From: Mantamonas sphyraenae
Lineage: Eukaryota > CRuMs > Mantamonadidae
Length of the DNA stretch: 64,000 nt
Assembly: GCA_026936335.1 (NCBI GenBank)
Contig: JAPMXV010000019.1
Span: 214,373-278,372 of the forward strand
Direction of reading: 5' to 3'
How positions within the stretch are numbered: the stretch's first letter is position 1; every line of letters begins with the position of its first letter. Under the pieces are notes generated by a model. It did no database searches. It had not been told where the DNA came from and saw only the letters and a list, made by a program, of their open reading frames with translations. Position numbers and translations under genes: made by a program. Positions 45,701 to 56,001 of this stretch are shown piece by piece.

Positions 45701-46706
45701 CGGCTACATGACGGGCGCCAATTTGGACATGCGTGTGGTATTGCATACGATTGTGCCCGGGGCTGTGGGAGCCGTGGCTGGCCTGGTGTGGATGCCGTCG
45801 CACCTGCACTATGTGATGCTGGCGGCTGCGACTCTGGGCTTTGTGTGCGGCATGATTGTGGCCAGCTGGATGATGATGAGCACGGGAAAGACAAGCACCA
45901 AGTCACGATTCGACTCGCGAACCAAGGGCGAGATTGCAGTGTTGGCACTGCTTGGTGGCGCCCTGACGAGCAGCTCCGGATCCGGGATGGGCATGCTGGT
46001 GTACTTTTACATGGTGTTGTTCCTGCAAACGAACCAGGACACAGCAATCCACACGTCGCTGAGCGCACTGGGTGTGAACAGCGTCCTGAGTCTTCTTCTG
46101 CACCTTGTGGCGGGCAAGACGTTTGCCCCGCACGCTGTGGATGTGATTACGGTGATGGCGCCGTGGTTGCTGGTGCTGGGCTTTGCAGGCGTGCATGTGG
46201 TGACCATGGTCAGCCCCCTGGCGCTGCACGGTATCGTGAGCTTTTCGGCGATGGCGTTGTTTGTGACCAAGATCGTGCTGAACCTGAACCGCCAGGACCT
46301 GTTGTTTGTGGCAGTGACGCTGCTGTTGAACAGCGGCGTCTTGAGCTACCTGCTGGCGGTGGGTGGCAACATCCGTTCGAGCACGCTGCTTCTGGTGGAC
46401 ACCAAGGCAGGTAAGGAAGACATGGTGCGACAGCAACGGAAAACGCGCAAGCGAAGGAAGCAGGCCAAGATTGAGCGAGAGAGGAAGAAGCGGGAGGCGA
46501 GGAACGGGGTGATGGGCGCCGTGCGCAAGGGAGGCTGGGGATTGGAGAAGCTGGGCGTGGGACAGAGTACGTCGACGCCGTTGTCGCCGCCTTCTCCGCC
46601 GCAGGATGATCGTGCAGAGATGGCACGGATTTTCAAGGGGATTGAGGAGGAAGAGGAGGAAGAGCGGGAAAGTGTAGGGGGGACGGATGGAGTGCGTGAA
46701 GAATGA
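39708..46706 (+). CDS. TmcB-like multi-pass TPR/PAS sensor protein (paralogue 1)
   Basis: 2,332 residues, one uninterrupted ORF. Residues ~30-400 hold many hydrophobic helices (LLYLSSVVEHLQFFLFFLSP). A TPR-like region at ~470-690 has the pattern typical of TmcB/TmcC-like protist proteins: ATLKLYPRNALVLLAYARFL, LQQNLSRARTFHFRTLRQLH and YPKAPRILRAYARFLSEI. A PAS-like segment follows (~725-830, LLGLSEDDIIGMHM), then a Ser-rich linker (~980-1140). Two receptor-like cassettes come next, each a helical extracellular loop between transmembrane helices (VVYLVLVLLFASVISNYV; VIGLTTFLVAMGMIWCLMWL; YIVAFVVYAVIALASFV; ISLLLAGIVVIVLDLLLIF). Each is followed by a short signature (TLETFLDIPRR; HMFLMIPLETLMELP). 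At least eight helices close the protein (~1905-2230). A membrane signal sensor is inferred from architecture. The start at 39708 was chosen over upstream non-ATG extensions. Confidence 0.8.
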   Translation: MKRRNSVSSTRTDPMESAQRAEAGKHMDVTLSSVGGSLVTRMGSFLAAAKLTIFQVVFLLMKEDQLSSQVLLYLSSVVEHLQFFLFFLSPLVIPPTMQRTVTYGLVYQITLAFNVNSVVNTAANQWFVFWVASLSVLLTAGLLIFLVIAVHRESYIFLWPLKVLRLLVSLLSSVLYLPFVRTLLQALVASDASPGTTFVALLCVATLFAVAITSKLVYFDTSITSDVATARSHGRVEAAWVLTRSVLVALFAFAALLPLDVGSLRITLCLGLLVLSVTMLGLRAFYVPFYWLSTNKLAVGLVSMLVWNSAVCIGAQWAPTMSFGMLALLMLVGSLATGLLAGIGMHKWFSWYFMDALRTPVPQMMWLDGPLAMVVQHTHKQKPQKRLADYANSFAHPQDDATDADLPEDSASALGLSQLELNETGHHRQQQTQHDKNGPAAETLSSQAFAKLDIQAGRPGSHCIYINGCPLKLRSVFHVEVFARILMHDSSWHVTHNVSSFYAATLKLYPRNALVLLAYARFLDSQHNPKAQQEAMGVYEKLEKVASGTFDVGFFCFAALRIRKRVSIAMALQSNEDDARDIGVVAHLELQQNLSRARTFHFRTLRQLHAFWQMLLLDEVNLADLQACMHRIVSAQRSTTQSFASLLQQYPKAPRILRAYARFLSEIRSDVATAQRFVRMAEECEQAQQAQMRTNQGIKGEGYSETRRRTAVSLASTLSGAIRAGRNVGLLGLSEDDIIGMHMRDIVPNCALLESSTGMAAICAMGPQRVMVMDDRGRAMLLDLAAHQLHVSSVFARASAAAAREQLYTVRLAISEIWREPLLFVTRPRDAYADGDNGESVDDDDARSEVASVLGVDQHSSHTATIVGVSKSLSSTLRLKPEFLINTALKDTVSDLVGSSRWSLTLRSRSRPVDDNEVAVRVRSRTGFFTARAHLETLDLQNLLLVRFSKMESVVASSPAPTRSAARRLSTIVESGKRSGLTFNTTVDVMGGAEPAEGERRRSSSSTRHSDGGSGVSTPGGLGTTGQSVSSDVEETTAGPLNATSSSRASSVAPSLRASPVHLSSATLALQEEDGNSVHADSSGSDQDLVIDGESKGHSSASHTTGDSSRASSVKRRIKAMRHSMNDQSSEKNTSGSVQELRRVVYLVLVLLFASVISNYVSQVSFLEESQVKVQHQIELGELPVLVAEAGYEAEFMDVQLRELRIASLAAQLASLNGTASNNTQVQSLTAHLDTLLPPGLDAQSFHTELAYLLARVDASKSRTVLTEIGSSLGRIHGKVFSDEGSLSAADHAQVLAISEPVHLLLESTSQQVTQTMSVRDIGFEFVSSIRSTTQLNLTTLDQTGVDLLESIPASYFVMANSFVTAVRAMSRAANVVQSSFQVASQEASVIGLTTFLVAMGMIWCLMWLTFRPVVNHISMENHFTLETFLDIPRRHAVGMVNRYKRLMLAMDEETQSPGNLAVGQREPGQAGSEDGSDDDRSVGFSEHSWRSEDTGEMSSRASDLRGVGESNVGAAAGVVDMADGSGNRKRKKRRKDGRSVRGRGETGMAKVHMRYIVAFVVYAVIALASFVSTQTTNEEQHFLHQRIVDVADVQVTVAQIPHYLARLTTSTSWTVYNETRAGLINAEAALSTQWRSMMQAGDAHGRSDAQNKLLFSENLCSTLSCSTEEERKMGAAGVHSLMQRYMRLVQSIRNVPEGTRVTFETAGVVELVKAYRTLVVPALDRTMSLLSTEVRQLMETEHSVSISLLLAGIVVIVLDLLLIFSPMMSVLNSQAQHVEHMFLMIPLETLMELPHVMRLLGLDSSASAKAEDASMQEKAVPLERMKGGMPKASVDMWVEEQVISGADMLREEPEEVLEEAPSGMSSVDADLESQISVPEPRSVPAVRSWLQFVQELDGLLAEHPKRVAGMVLLVNLLWWVPVMATEGERIIGSLQGVQELVPVVTLLLTASLGSMNVLGVMPIMFVVMVLVQGASLEYIRDFHLLLQTVMLPACSLYGYMTGANLDMRVVLHTIVPGAVGAVAGLVWMPSHLHYVMLAAATLGFVCGMIVASWMMMSTGKTSTKSRFDSRTKGEIAVLALLGGALTSSSGSGMGMLVYFYMVLFLQTNQDTAIHTSLSALGVNSVLSLLLHLVAGKTFAPHAVDVITVMAPWLLVLGFAGVHVVTMVSPLALHGIVSFSAMALFVTKIVLNLNRQDLLFVAVTLLLNSGVLSYLLAVGGNIRSSTLLLVDTKAGKEDMVRQQRKTRKRRKQAKIERERKKREARNGVMGAVRKGGWGLEKLGVGQSTSTPLSPPSPPQDDRAEMARIFKGIEEEEEEERESVGGTDGVREE

Positions 46707-46717
46707 GATGAATTCAT

Positions 46718-49700
46718 TCACGGTTCTGCGAGTTCTTCAATCAAGTCGTCGTTGGAACGCAAGCGTATGGCACTTTTTGCTGTGCGCGTAGGAGTTGCAG
46801 GTGCGTGGACCTCGGTTGAACTGAAGGGGCGAGCGCTGCCGCGACTGGATGCAGCAACGGTGCTGCTTGTGGCAGAGACACTGCTGTTGCTACGCATGTG
46901 CAAATCCAATACAGCCACTCGCGAAAGACGCCGTTGTTTTCGTGTTTGGCTGACGGCACGACCAGGGGTGACCTTGCGAATGCGCTGCTTGCGAGAACGT
47001 CGAGAGCGCCTCTCTGTGCCGGGAAGAGTGTGCCTTGTATCCAAATCCGCCATCTCGTCCTGCAGTTTGGCAATGACGTGGCCCATGAAGCCTCCCAAGC
47101 GCAAGAGGTAGCCAAGGACCAGGCCGTTGACAAGCATCATGGTGATTGCCCGTAGCTCGGCGATGCCTCCGTCGATGACAAAAACCAGCACAGTGCCAAA
47201 GTAGACACTCAACGAGGTGGCAACCATGATGATGATGAGCTCGCTGGATGCACGCCTGGATCTGATGAGGGTGCCACAGCCTGCAAGCGGAATGGCGAGA
47301 GGAGCACACATCCACAGCATAGCCACCACGTCACCGGGCAAGTCGGCGTACAGACCGCCGATGGACATGCTGGCCATTTCAATGATGCTGGATCCCGTGA
47401 GAATGACTGTGGAGGTGGAAATGGCATGGGATTCCGTGCGATGATGGAGGAGGAGAAGTAGAATGGCAACGGCACTGTGGACAATTCCACCAGCAAACCA
47501 CTCGATGACGCCAATGCACAGGCTGGTGATGGTGATCTCGACGAGGGATGCGGTGGACAAAGAGTGGTCGAGGACGGCGCCGTCTGTGGGGTCGCCCACT
47601 CGTCGTGTCCACCACTGTTGCCACACAAGGATGCCTTGAAGGCCGACGATCATGCCAATGACGCTGGAGACATTTACACCGATGCCGTCGAGTGAGAAGC
47701 CGATCATCAGGCGGATCAACGCTCCCATGGAGAGGCCAGCGATCGATGAGCGGACTACGCGCCACTCAATCATGTCGGCAGGAGTCAGAGCAAGGTGTCC
47801 AATCGAAGCCAAGAGCTGTAGCGGGATGGCCATGGCCAAGGATTGGGAGACGGTCCAGTTGTAGCCGCCGACCATGACGGTGAGGACGATCATTTGCAGG
47901 GAGAGCAGCTGCAGTGGTTGCAGTACGAGGGCACAGGATACTAGGAGTACGGCTGGTGCGTAGGCTGGCCCATGTGTGGAGATTGTATCGATGGAGGCAG
48001 GGCTCGAGAGGAGGAGAGCCAGCCACGTGATGACCGCGAGTGTCCCGATGGCGACGAGGGAGTAGCCGCGGTGGCGCAGGAGAAGGGAAACGAATGCGTG
48101 CACTCGTGATTTGCTGTGGCTGTGATGGCTGTGATTGATGCTCTCTGAAGCAGAGAGTGCCTGGTCGCTGGGTACGGAGACGGCGTCAACGGACTCGGAA
48201 TCGTCGACGAGGTGAGATTCACCTCCGGCAATCACCACGGTGCTGAGCCACTCGTCTGTGTTGCGCGTAGCCTCTGTCTTGTCCACAGGCCTGGCCATCT
48301 TGTCGCGGACGAGCTTGCCGCGGCGGTCGACGCCAAGGACGGAGCAAACCTGGGGAAGGTTTTCGAGCACAGCAAAGGGGATCATGAGCAGCATGAACTG
48401 TGCATGGAGGGCCTCTTCCTTCAATGAACGCAGCATGGGCCACAGGACAGCGATACTGACAAAGAGCACAAGGAGGAGGCTGAGAAGGAGCTCGACGCCC
48501 AGTGACGCCTCGAGGGTGGCCTGCAAGTCGTCCAACTGTGCTTTGAGGGTTGTGCGAAGTAGCTGCATGCTGGGTTCGATGAGACGAGCCTGTGTCTCCA
48601 CGATGATCTTGACGGTGGTGGTTGTGGAGTCGCCACGCTCGAGCGCGTGAGTCCAGTCGCGCACGAGCTGCATGTAGCGCAGGAGAAGGGCGTGAATGCC
48701 CTGGCGGCCCATTTTCAATTGGAGTACGCTTGTGCATCCCACACGAGCACACATGTCCAAATTGAAGAGGTTGTTGAGCATGGGATGATTTTGGCCGTCG
48801 TCGCTGACGAGGCGCACAAGGCGGGCTTCGACATCCTGCATCTCATCGACGATGTCCCTGATGCGCTGGGCATACAAAGAGACATTTTGGGGAGCCCACA
48901 TGGCCATCTCTAGAGTGAGAGGACGCAATGAGGCAGAGAGCCAGAGGAGACGGCCGGCTTCTTGCATCTTGTCGATCTTGTCGCGCTGCTCTGCGTGCGA
49001 ATCGGCTTGAACGAGGTAGGAGCCGACAACAAGGCCCACCAAAAGGAGGATGGCACATGTGTACTGCATGTGGGCGCGTCTTATCTGTCGTGGGGCGGTC
49101 TCGGAGCGGGTGTAGGTGTGGGAGGCGGAGTCGGCGACGATCTCGGAGGCGACGGTGGTGGCGTCGGCATGGTCGTCCATGCCAATGACAGAGGCACCGG
49201 ATGTACCTGGAGCATGCCTGCGTGAACCAGAACTGTAGCCCATGGCGAGGTCGTGGTAGTGCGTTGCCAGATTGACGACGACATGGCGTGGGACTTGAGA
49301 GAAGGTGCTGAGGGCATTCTCCTTTTCCAGTGAAATGAATTGGACAGTGGGGCGAAAGGCTACCCATAAGGCGATGAGAAGGAGGACGACGAGTTCGATG
49401 CAGAAACTGAGGGCGACGCGGTCGGTGTCGGCGAGAGTGATGCGAAAGGCGTTTGTCAGAATGGCTTCAAGCCGATCGTAGCCGAGGTGAAGGGTGCGGA
49501 CGCCGTTGTCGACGACAAACCGGAACGAATTATGAAAATGGAGGCTGGTGTGACCCATGTCGACCTCTGCCGATGCGTTGACGGCCGACGTCTCGAGGGC
49601 GGCCTGGGAGAAGCGGACACCGGCTGTGCGCAGGGTCATTTGTGTGGTGATGGTGTTTTGTGTGCCTTCGTCATACTCTATGACCGAGATGGTTGCGTTG

Positions 49701-52700
49701 CCGCCGTCCTTGAGGGAAGAAGAGTCGCCGAGAGCCTCGACGGATGCGAGATAGCGCACGTTGGAGCGTTGGTAGGCACTGACAGAGGAAACCATACGGC
49801 TTTGAGCGTCTTGTAGGGGCTCGATGGCCTGAAAGGCGCGGAGCTGGTGGAGGCGCTGCGTGGCGGAGACGTTTGCGGGGAGAAGATTGGGCGGCACGGG
49901 ACCTTCCACGAGGGCAGCCTGCATGACCTGATTGTCCATCATGTGTGCATACATGGCATTCTCACTGGCGAGCACAGGCAGGTCTTGCATGCCAAAGAGG
50001 AGCTGTACGGTGGCACCGGTGAAGCGTTCGGTGTCGGCCTCCACCCAATAGCCAAGGAGCACGACGCCGAGCATGAAGGCGAGGACGACGAGGACGACAT
50101 TGCGCAATTGACCAATGCCCTTCTGTTGGGAGAGGCCTTGGCTGGAGGGATTGAGAGTACGTTTGGCAAACTGTGCGCGGAGGTCGCGGAGGCGCTGGCG
50201 GAGCTGGCGGCGGACCTTTTCGTGCGACGAGCCTGAATCGTCGCTGGAGCCCTCGTCAGAGAGTCTTCCAGAGGGAGCCGAATGTGCTTCAGATATGTCT
50301 GCGACCGATGGGGTCGGGTTGCGGATCAAGATGCCGTTGAATTCGGGGTCGCGAAAGGTGACGGGGTTGCTTGTGGAAGGGGCCGAGGCAAACGACGGAC
50401 GTTTTGTGTCTGTGCTCACAGTGGAATCTGTGGTCGAGATGAGCTGGGCGGGAGATGAGGCTCTGCGGGGAGTGCGGATAGCCGTTGATTTGGAGAGAAC
50501 GAGGACCAGCAGGCGCTGGTGGGGTAGCCAGTGAACATCAGCGAGTCCTTCGGTGTGAAGGAGAGGAAGGCGACAATAGGAAGAAACAGTCGGTGGAGAA
50601 TGCGATCGTATCCAGGTGAGGAGCGCGGTGGAGTCTGCGTCGTCGTCGCTGAGATCGTCGCCGTCGTCGTTGTCACTGGTGTTTGCACGGGTGATGGGAG
50701 CGTCCTCAAAGTGGGCGAGCATTTGGAGAGGTGTGCCTTTGAAGGCATCGATGCGCTCGCCGTTGGATCGTGAGCGTTGCTTCCAGGGCTTGGTCCAAGC
50801 GTGCAGGACGAGCTGGTCGTGATTCGTGGTTGGTTGGAAGACGAGGGCGAGATCAGACAGAGCCTGGTCGGCGTTGAGGGTGACGGTGTACAGCGAGCCA
50901 GCTGTCTGGTCGACGGAAGCGAGAGCGACGGCGGATTGAAAGGGCTCCACGGTGATGTGGAGGACAGCGGTCTCTCCGTTGGGAGTTGTGGCGACGGCAA
51001 TGCTTGGTGATGATGACGAAGCAGCGGCAGGCAGATCGATGGAACCTGGAAGGAGAACAGAGAGATGTTGGTGGATGAGGCGGTCGCTGGTCCAGCCAAG
51101 CACTCGATCACTTTGGACGACAACAATGAGGCCCGACGCGTCGACGACGAGGGACCACTTGATGCTGCGCGAGGACTCGAAGGGCGCAGATGGGTCTGTC
51201 GTCTGTGTGTCGAAGCGAGCTTCGAGGGCGGCGGCTTTGCGGTGGAGCTCGTCGCTGGCGTGGGAGTCGGACATGACCTCGGTCATGAAGCGCGCGTAGG
51301 CACGGTAGACACGGGGAACACGTGCATAGCGAGAGATGAGATCGAGGAATAGGTTGTGCGCCTGGCGTTGGGACTCGACAATGGCCGAGAGGACTTGCTG
51401 GATGTCGGCTATGTCGAGATTGGCGCCGAGGAGCATGTCCCAGAAGCGGTGCATGAGCTCGAGGGTGTTTGTATGCTTTTGCTGCGCTGTGTTGAGATTT
51501 TGTTGGAGTCGAAGGTGGGAGACGAGGCCCGCTTTGCCGGATTGGTTGTCGACGGAGGCGATGGCGAGGCGTTGCATGCGTACTGCCTCGACATGGACCA
51601 TGACGTCGACATCCAGGGGAGCCTGGAGGAGTTGGACGGTGGAGAGGTCGACAGACTGGTCGGTGGAACCGAGATAGGTGAGGATTCGGTGGTAGGAGAG
51701 CCACAGGTAGGCGGAGTTTGGGAACAACTGGAGCGCATGATGGTACAGGTTGAGGACATTGTGCTGTGTGGCCGCATTCGGGCGGAAGATTGCCCTGGCC
51801 ATGATTTCGACGTGGTAAGGGGTGCGTATGTGGACAGAGTGCGAGTTGAAGATGAGGGTTCCGGCCGACTGGCTGTGGTCGATGTGAATTCGCATGAGGT
51901 GGGCGTTGAGAAGATCACCTGACCTGAGCTGGCCGAGGATGTCTGTGTCGGGCAGTTCTGCAGATTCGATGATGTCTGCAATGGACTTTGGAGAGAGGGT
52001 AAGGGCTGGTTGGAGAGGAGCGAGGAAGAAGCGCTCGTAGAGGAAGCGAGTGGCGTACCAGGCAAAAGTACCCAGCAATATCATGCCAAGAAGCCAGAGA
52101 GTGAGCCATTCGGAAAAGGTAGACGGGGCAAGGGCGGCGAGGAGGCCAGTCCAGAGGGAAGCGGCAACCAGAGCAGCGGTGTACTGGTTTGCGCGCAGCT
52201 GGTAGAAGGGGAGGAGGTAGAGGCGGGCGGAAAGCATGACGAGGAGGGCGAGGATGTAGAAGGTGACAAAGATGGGTGTGTAGTACTGGACGAGGGCGGT
52301 CCAGCGGAGGAAGAAGGAGAGGAGGATGAGGATGGCGCGGATGGCAAGCCAGAGGAGTTCGACACGACCGTGGGGCCGGGCGGTAAGCATGGTGCTCTTC
52401 ATGGAGGTCTCAAAGTAGGTCATGCGGCAGACGGCGCCGATGGAAATGTGGAGGACGAGAGCGAGAATGGTGAGGAAAGCCAGAGGCTGCGTCGGGCAAG
52501 TGGGGCAAAGGGACTGGAGAAGGAGGACGGTGACAGGCATGAATCCGAGAGAGATCATGACGGGGAGGAGGGTGCGGAGTAGGGCAAGGGGCCAGAGGGC
52601 GACAAAATGTTGGCGGGCGACGGAGATTGCGGTGTAGGCGATGAGGATGAGTGTGGTGATGATCGCTGTCAGACAAAGGGTGTACATGGCCACGAAGGGC

Positions 52701-53408
52701 GTAATTGGTAGGTCGAGGGACAAGGTGAGTGCCTCGAGCGTTTGCTTGAGTACGAGAAATGTGGGATGGGTGGCGTACTCGGCCGGAAGCGCATCTGGGG
52801 AGGGTGGGGAGGGGGGTTGGGGGTTGGGGTTGGGGGAGGATGTGTTAGCGTTGGGGTGGGATGGGGGTGGGAGGGAGGAAGGGGAGGGAGGGAACGGGGA
52901 CGGGGTGGGGGTGGGCTTCTGGAAGAAAGCGAAAAAAGGGGGGGCGCCCGAGTTTTTCGTGTGGTGCGAGCGGGGCTTGGGAAGACCCCTGTGCGATAGT
53001 TGAGGATGGGAGGAGGGTGCAACATTGGTGGTGGTGTGGGGGGTAGGGGTGGGTGGGTTGGGAAAGGCGGAGAGGTCTTGCAGCAATCGGCACAACATGA
53101 CGCGTTTGACGCAAGAGCAGGAACCTTCTGGAGCTCCGGGGGTAAAACGAGGCACAGCGGGTGAGGGACACACCTTTGACAATCATGCCCACGACCTGCA
53201 TGTGCTCAACTGCTATGGCAAGGTAGAGCCAGAATGCCGGGACGTGGATTTGCTCCTTGAGGACGAAGGAGGTGGTGTCGAGGAATACGGATTGCGCAAA
53301 TCTGAGTTTGGAGAGGTGCACGTCATGGCGGACGCCGTTGTTGTTTGGGGTGGACAAGGTTCCAAGAGTGGCCATGGAGGGCATGGGTTGGAGCATGAGG
53401 CCGGACAT
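46718..53408 (-). CDS. TmcB-like multi-pass TPR/PAS sensor protein (paralogue 2)
   Basis: 2,103 residues from two exons: 53408-53174 (MSGLMLQPMPSMATLGTLS...VGMIVK) and 52794-46718. The 379-nt intron has donor GTGTGT and a C-rich CCCCAG acceptor, phase 1, creating the join KDALPAEY. Without this splice the N-terminal helix block (LYLAIAVEHMQVVGMIV) that matches paralogue 1 would be lost. The TPR region (LQLFPNSAYLWLSYHRIL, LQQNLNTAQQKHTNTLELMH, VPRVYRAYARFMTEV) aligns with paralogue 1. The PAS-like domain is better preserved (SLVVDASGLIVVVQSDRVLG). Two transmembrane/ectodomain cassettes and a terminal multi-helix block follow. The tail is Arg-rich and then Ser-rich, ending DDLIEELAEP. It is convergent with paralogue 1, with 11 bp between stop codons. 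Confidence 0.8.
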
Positions 53409-53817
53409 GGGTTGGGTTGGTGGATGTGGTGCAACGGGGGGGGGGAAGGGGGGAGGAAGTGGGGGGAGTCGGGGGGGGGGGTGAATGAGGACGAAGAAGT
53501 GTGGATGTGGGTGGAGTTTACTGGACGGAGGTTCGGGAAGCCATTCAGGTGTGCAGCAGCAGCCAGTGGAGTGGGAGAGAGTGCTTGGGGGGCGAAGGAA
53601 GGCGTGGCATTGGATCAGGTGGGACATGGAGGTGGATGAGGCGATGGAGGTGGCGTTGGTGATGAACTGGGAGGAGAGGGAGGCGAAGCTTGCGAGGAAT
53701 GTGTGGAAAAGAGAGGGTGGGGAGGGTGGGTGACACTGCCGGAGGAGGTGATGGAGAGGGTGTTTGAGTGCGTGGGTAGTGGGTGGGGAGGGGAGGGGTG
53801 TTGATGGAGAGGGTGTT
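53409..53817. other. Intergenic region at the start of the subtelomeric array
   Basis: A 409-bp G-rich plus strand with G runs at 53430-53480. It holds the upstream region of TmcB-like paralogue 2 and, at 53632-53786, a degenerate F-box-like fragment listed separately. Nothing else is recognised. Confidence 0.5.
53632..53786 (+). pseudogene. Degenerate F-box-like coding fragment (copy 1)
   Basis: The plus strand reads VDEAMEVALVMNWEEREAKL and stops at 53731-53733. In the next frame it continues into WVTLPEEVMERVFECVG, an F-box-like motif. A better preserved copy lies at 59726-59896. It sits just beyond the 3' end of family copy A, in opposite orientation. An interrupted gene remnant is inferred. 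Confidence 0.35.
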
Positions 53818-55740
53818 TCATTCGAGGCGTTGGCGTTTGGAGGAAGAGGAGGAGGAGGAGGAGGAGGAGGAGGAGGAAGGGTCTTTGCGCTTGGGCAGCG
53901 TGAAGGAGGGGATGGGGTAGGCGTTGACGAGTGCGGAGGTGTTGGGGCGGGTGGTGACGTGGGGTGTGATACGGTCGATGAGGGTGTGGAGGAGGGTGTG
54001 CAGTGTGGCGTCGCTGGGTTTGGGGTTGTCGAGCCAGGCGATCTTGAGGGAGAGGGAGGTGACACCGCGGGTGAGGGTGTAGCTGATAGTACTGGTAACT
54101 AGTTGGTAGGTGAGACGTGGCCTGAGGAGGCGAACAAAGAAGGCCAGGTCGACAGGCGGCACGCCAACATTGCCCAGCGCCAGGATGATGTGTCGCACAA
54201 GGGACATCAGGCTGCCGTTGTTGATCAGTTCACGCAGTGCATGGTGCTCGTGTGTGTGCTGATGGTGAGGGTGTTTGGCTGCGCGTGCCTTCATGTGTGC
54301 CAGCAGCGTCTGGAACTCCCGCGCCGTGCAGCTGCCACGCTCGTCTGCGGATGTGCTCCAGCCACTGCGCACAGACTCGGGATGCCACTTGTCCACCTTG
54401 GTGGTGGTGAGGTGGTGGTCGTAGTCGCATTGTGTCCAGTGTGGGTCGCTGTCGTTGTCAGCAGGGCGTCGTGCTTTCTGCAGCCACAGCTGGGTCTGCT
54501 CGTGCTCCTTCCAGGTGGTGGGATGTGGTCTGTCGCCGAGCATGTCCATCTCTGTCATGAGCAGGTGGAGGAGGGCGTAGTTGGGGTCGCCGTGGTCGTG
54601 TGGCTCCTCCAGCCAGCACACCTTCAACCCAGCCTTTGTCACACCCATGGCCAGACCAGCGTTCTTGATGGCAGCACTGCACGCCTGTTGATCCACGTCA
54701 TGGCCGAGAAGGGTGAGGCAGAATGCCATGTCGCCCTTGGAGAGGGGAATGTTGCCCAGAGCGAGCTGAATCTGTCGGACCAGCGCCAACGTGGTGCCAT
54801 GGCAGACCACAACGCGCGCCTGCAGGGTCATGAGGTCGGGGATGTCGTCGATGTGATGCTCATTGGCCAGGGTGTGCATGTGCTTCAGCAGTGCCGTGTG
54901 CTCCTTCTTGTTGCTGCGGGTGCGCTCGTCACAGTATCCAATTGTCCACCCTTTGCACACAACGCCATCCGGCAACTTGTTCGTCTTGTCCACGACTGCT
55001 TTCTTCCGTGCACCGTTGTCTCCGTTCTTGGCCCTCCTTGCCCGTGTGCTCGACGTTCCTGTCTCCGTGCCACTGCCAGCCGTGACCCTGTGCCCGTGCT
55101 TTCCATTCCATGTGCTGCTTTGTGTCCCAGAGCGACATCCACTGCGGCCCCTCTGTCGTGTGCGGCGACTGCTTCGTTTGGGCAGCGACTGTTCATCCAT
55201 GTTCTCCTGCTTCATGTCGTCTATGTCGTCATCGCTATTGTCCCCAGGTACGGAATCCCCATCTATGGTGGTTGTTGACGTTGTGGTCGTGGCTGTGTGG
55301 TCTTGCGAGACGGGCTGAGCCCAGGCCTCGTCGCTCGCCTCGACATACCGGAGCACGTCATCCTGAGTCATCCAATCGGTGTCGTGGAAGCGGTAGAAGC
55401 GCCGTGCGGGTTGTGCGGTGTCCACATACAGCGTTCCAGGCTCGTTGAAGCGTTCGGAGGAATGTCTAGATTTGTTGCTGCGCGCAGCAGGCGGAGGCGG
55501 CGGGGGAGGAGTGGTGTTGGATGTGTGAAGGCGGTTCGGATAGGGTAACAGAACGGGAACCCACACAAAGGACTGCATGGAGTTCTGTGGAGACGCGTAG
55601 CCGGGTGGGGAAAGATGATGCCGAGGAATGTAGCCTCGTTGCGGGTTCATTGGACCGAAACTGAGTGGAACACGATAGGGGGTAGGTTGGGATGGGCGTG
55701 TAATGATGCATGTGCGTGAAGGTTGGAGGATGGTCAGCAT
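53818..55740 (-). CDS. Subtelomeric repeat-domain nuclear protein, copy A
   Basis: About 640 residues if started at 55740; the Met at 55650 (MNPQRGYIPRHHLSPP) is an alternative. Order: Pro-rich head with FVWVPV, acidic stretch (DNSDDDIDDMKQ), Arg/Lys/Thr-rich linker, repeat unit 1 (from DGVVCKGW through KEHTALLKHMHTLANEH, LVRQIQLALGNIPL, MGVTKAGLKVCWLEEP), repeat unit 2 (from PESVRSGW through REFQTLLAHMKARAAKH, LVRHIILALGNVGVP, RGVTSLSLKIAWLDNP), then KRKDP, a Ser run and the terminal KRQRLE. The two units are homologous to each other. The KRKDP...KRQRLE end resembles a nuclear localisation signal. A TTAAAAGG, TATA-like, lies at about 55767-55774 on the minus strand. The domain family is not recognised. 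Confidence 0.75.
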   Translation of the reverse strand: MLTILQPSRTCIITRPSQPTPYRVPLSFGPMNPQRGYIPRHHLSPPGYASPQNSMQSFVWVPVLLPYPNRLHTSNTTPPPPPPPAARSNKSRHSSERFNEPGTLYVDTAQPARRFYRFHDTDWMTQDDVLRYVEASDEAWAQPVSQDHTATTTTSTTTIDGDSVPGDNSDDDIDDMKQENMDEQSLPKRSSRRTRQRGRSGCRSGTQSSTWNGKHGHRVTAGSGTETGTSSTRARRAKNGDNGARKKAVVDKTNKLPDGVVCKGWTIGYCDERTRSNKKEHTALLKHMHTLANEHHIDDIPDLMTLQARVVVCHGTTLALVRQIQLALGNIPLSKGDMAFCLTLLGHDVDQQACSAAIKNAGLAMGVTKAGLKVCWLEEPHDHGDPNYALLHLLMTEMDMLGDRPHPTTWKEHEQTQLWLQKARRPADNDSDPHWTQCDYDHHLTTTKVDKWHPESVRSGWSTSADERGSCTAREFQTLLAHMKARAAKHPHHQHTHEHHALRELINNGSLMSLVRHIILALGNVGVPPVDLAFFVRLLRPRLTYQLVTSTISYTLTRGVTSLSLKIAWLDNPKPSDATLHTLLHTLIDRITPHVTTRPNTSALVNAYPIPSFTLPKRKDPSSSSSSSSSSSSSKRQRLE

Positions 55741-56001
55741 AGCGTGGACGGTTGGGCGCAAAGAGTGACCTTTTAAGGCGGATGGAGCGGCAAGTGTGTG
55801 CAAAGGACGGTTGACGGAACCGGAGATGCGAATGGGAGGGTACTTACACGGGGTAGGGATGGTATGAGCGGAAGGGGGAACTGGTGTTGCTGTGAATGGT
55901 GAGGAGTTGTTGTTGGAAACGTTGGTTCGGCAGGTTCGGGTGAGTGGAATTTCGCACACGCCACTGAGGACAACGGTGCGTGTGATACGGGTTGGTGAGT
56001 G
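55741..56001. other. Intergenic region between copies A and B
   Basis: 261 bp holding the upstream region of copy A, including a TATA-like TTAAAA on the minus strand near 55770. The open frame of copy B runs into it as far as 55844 after a microsatellite slip, so the present ORF of B overlaps A's upstream region. Confidence 0.5.
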
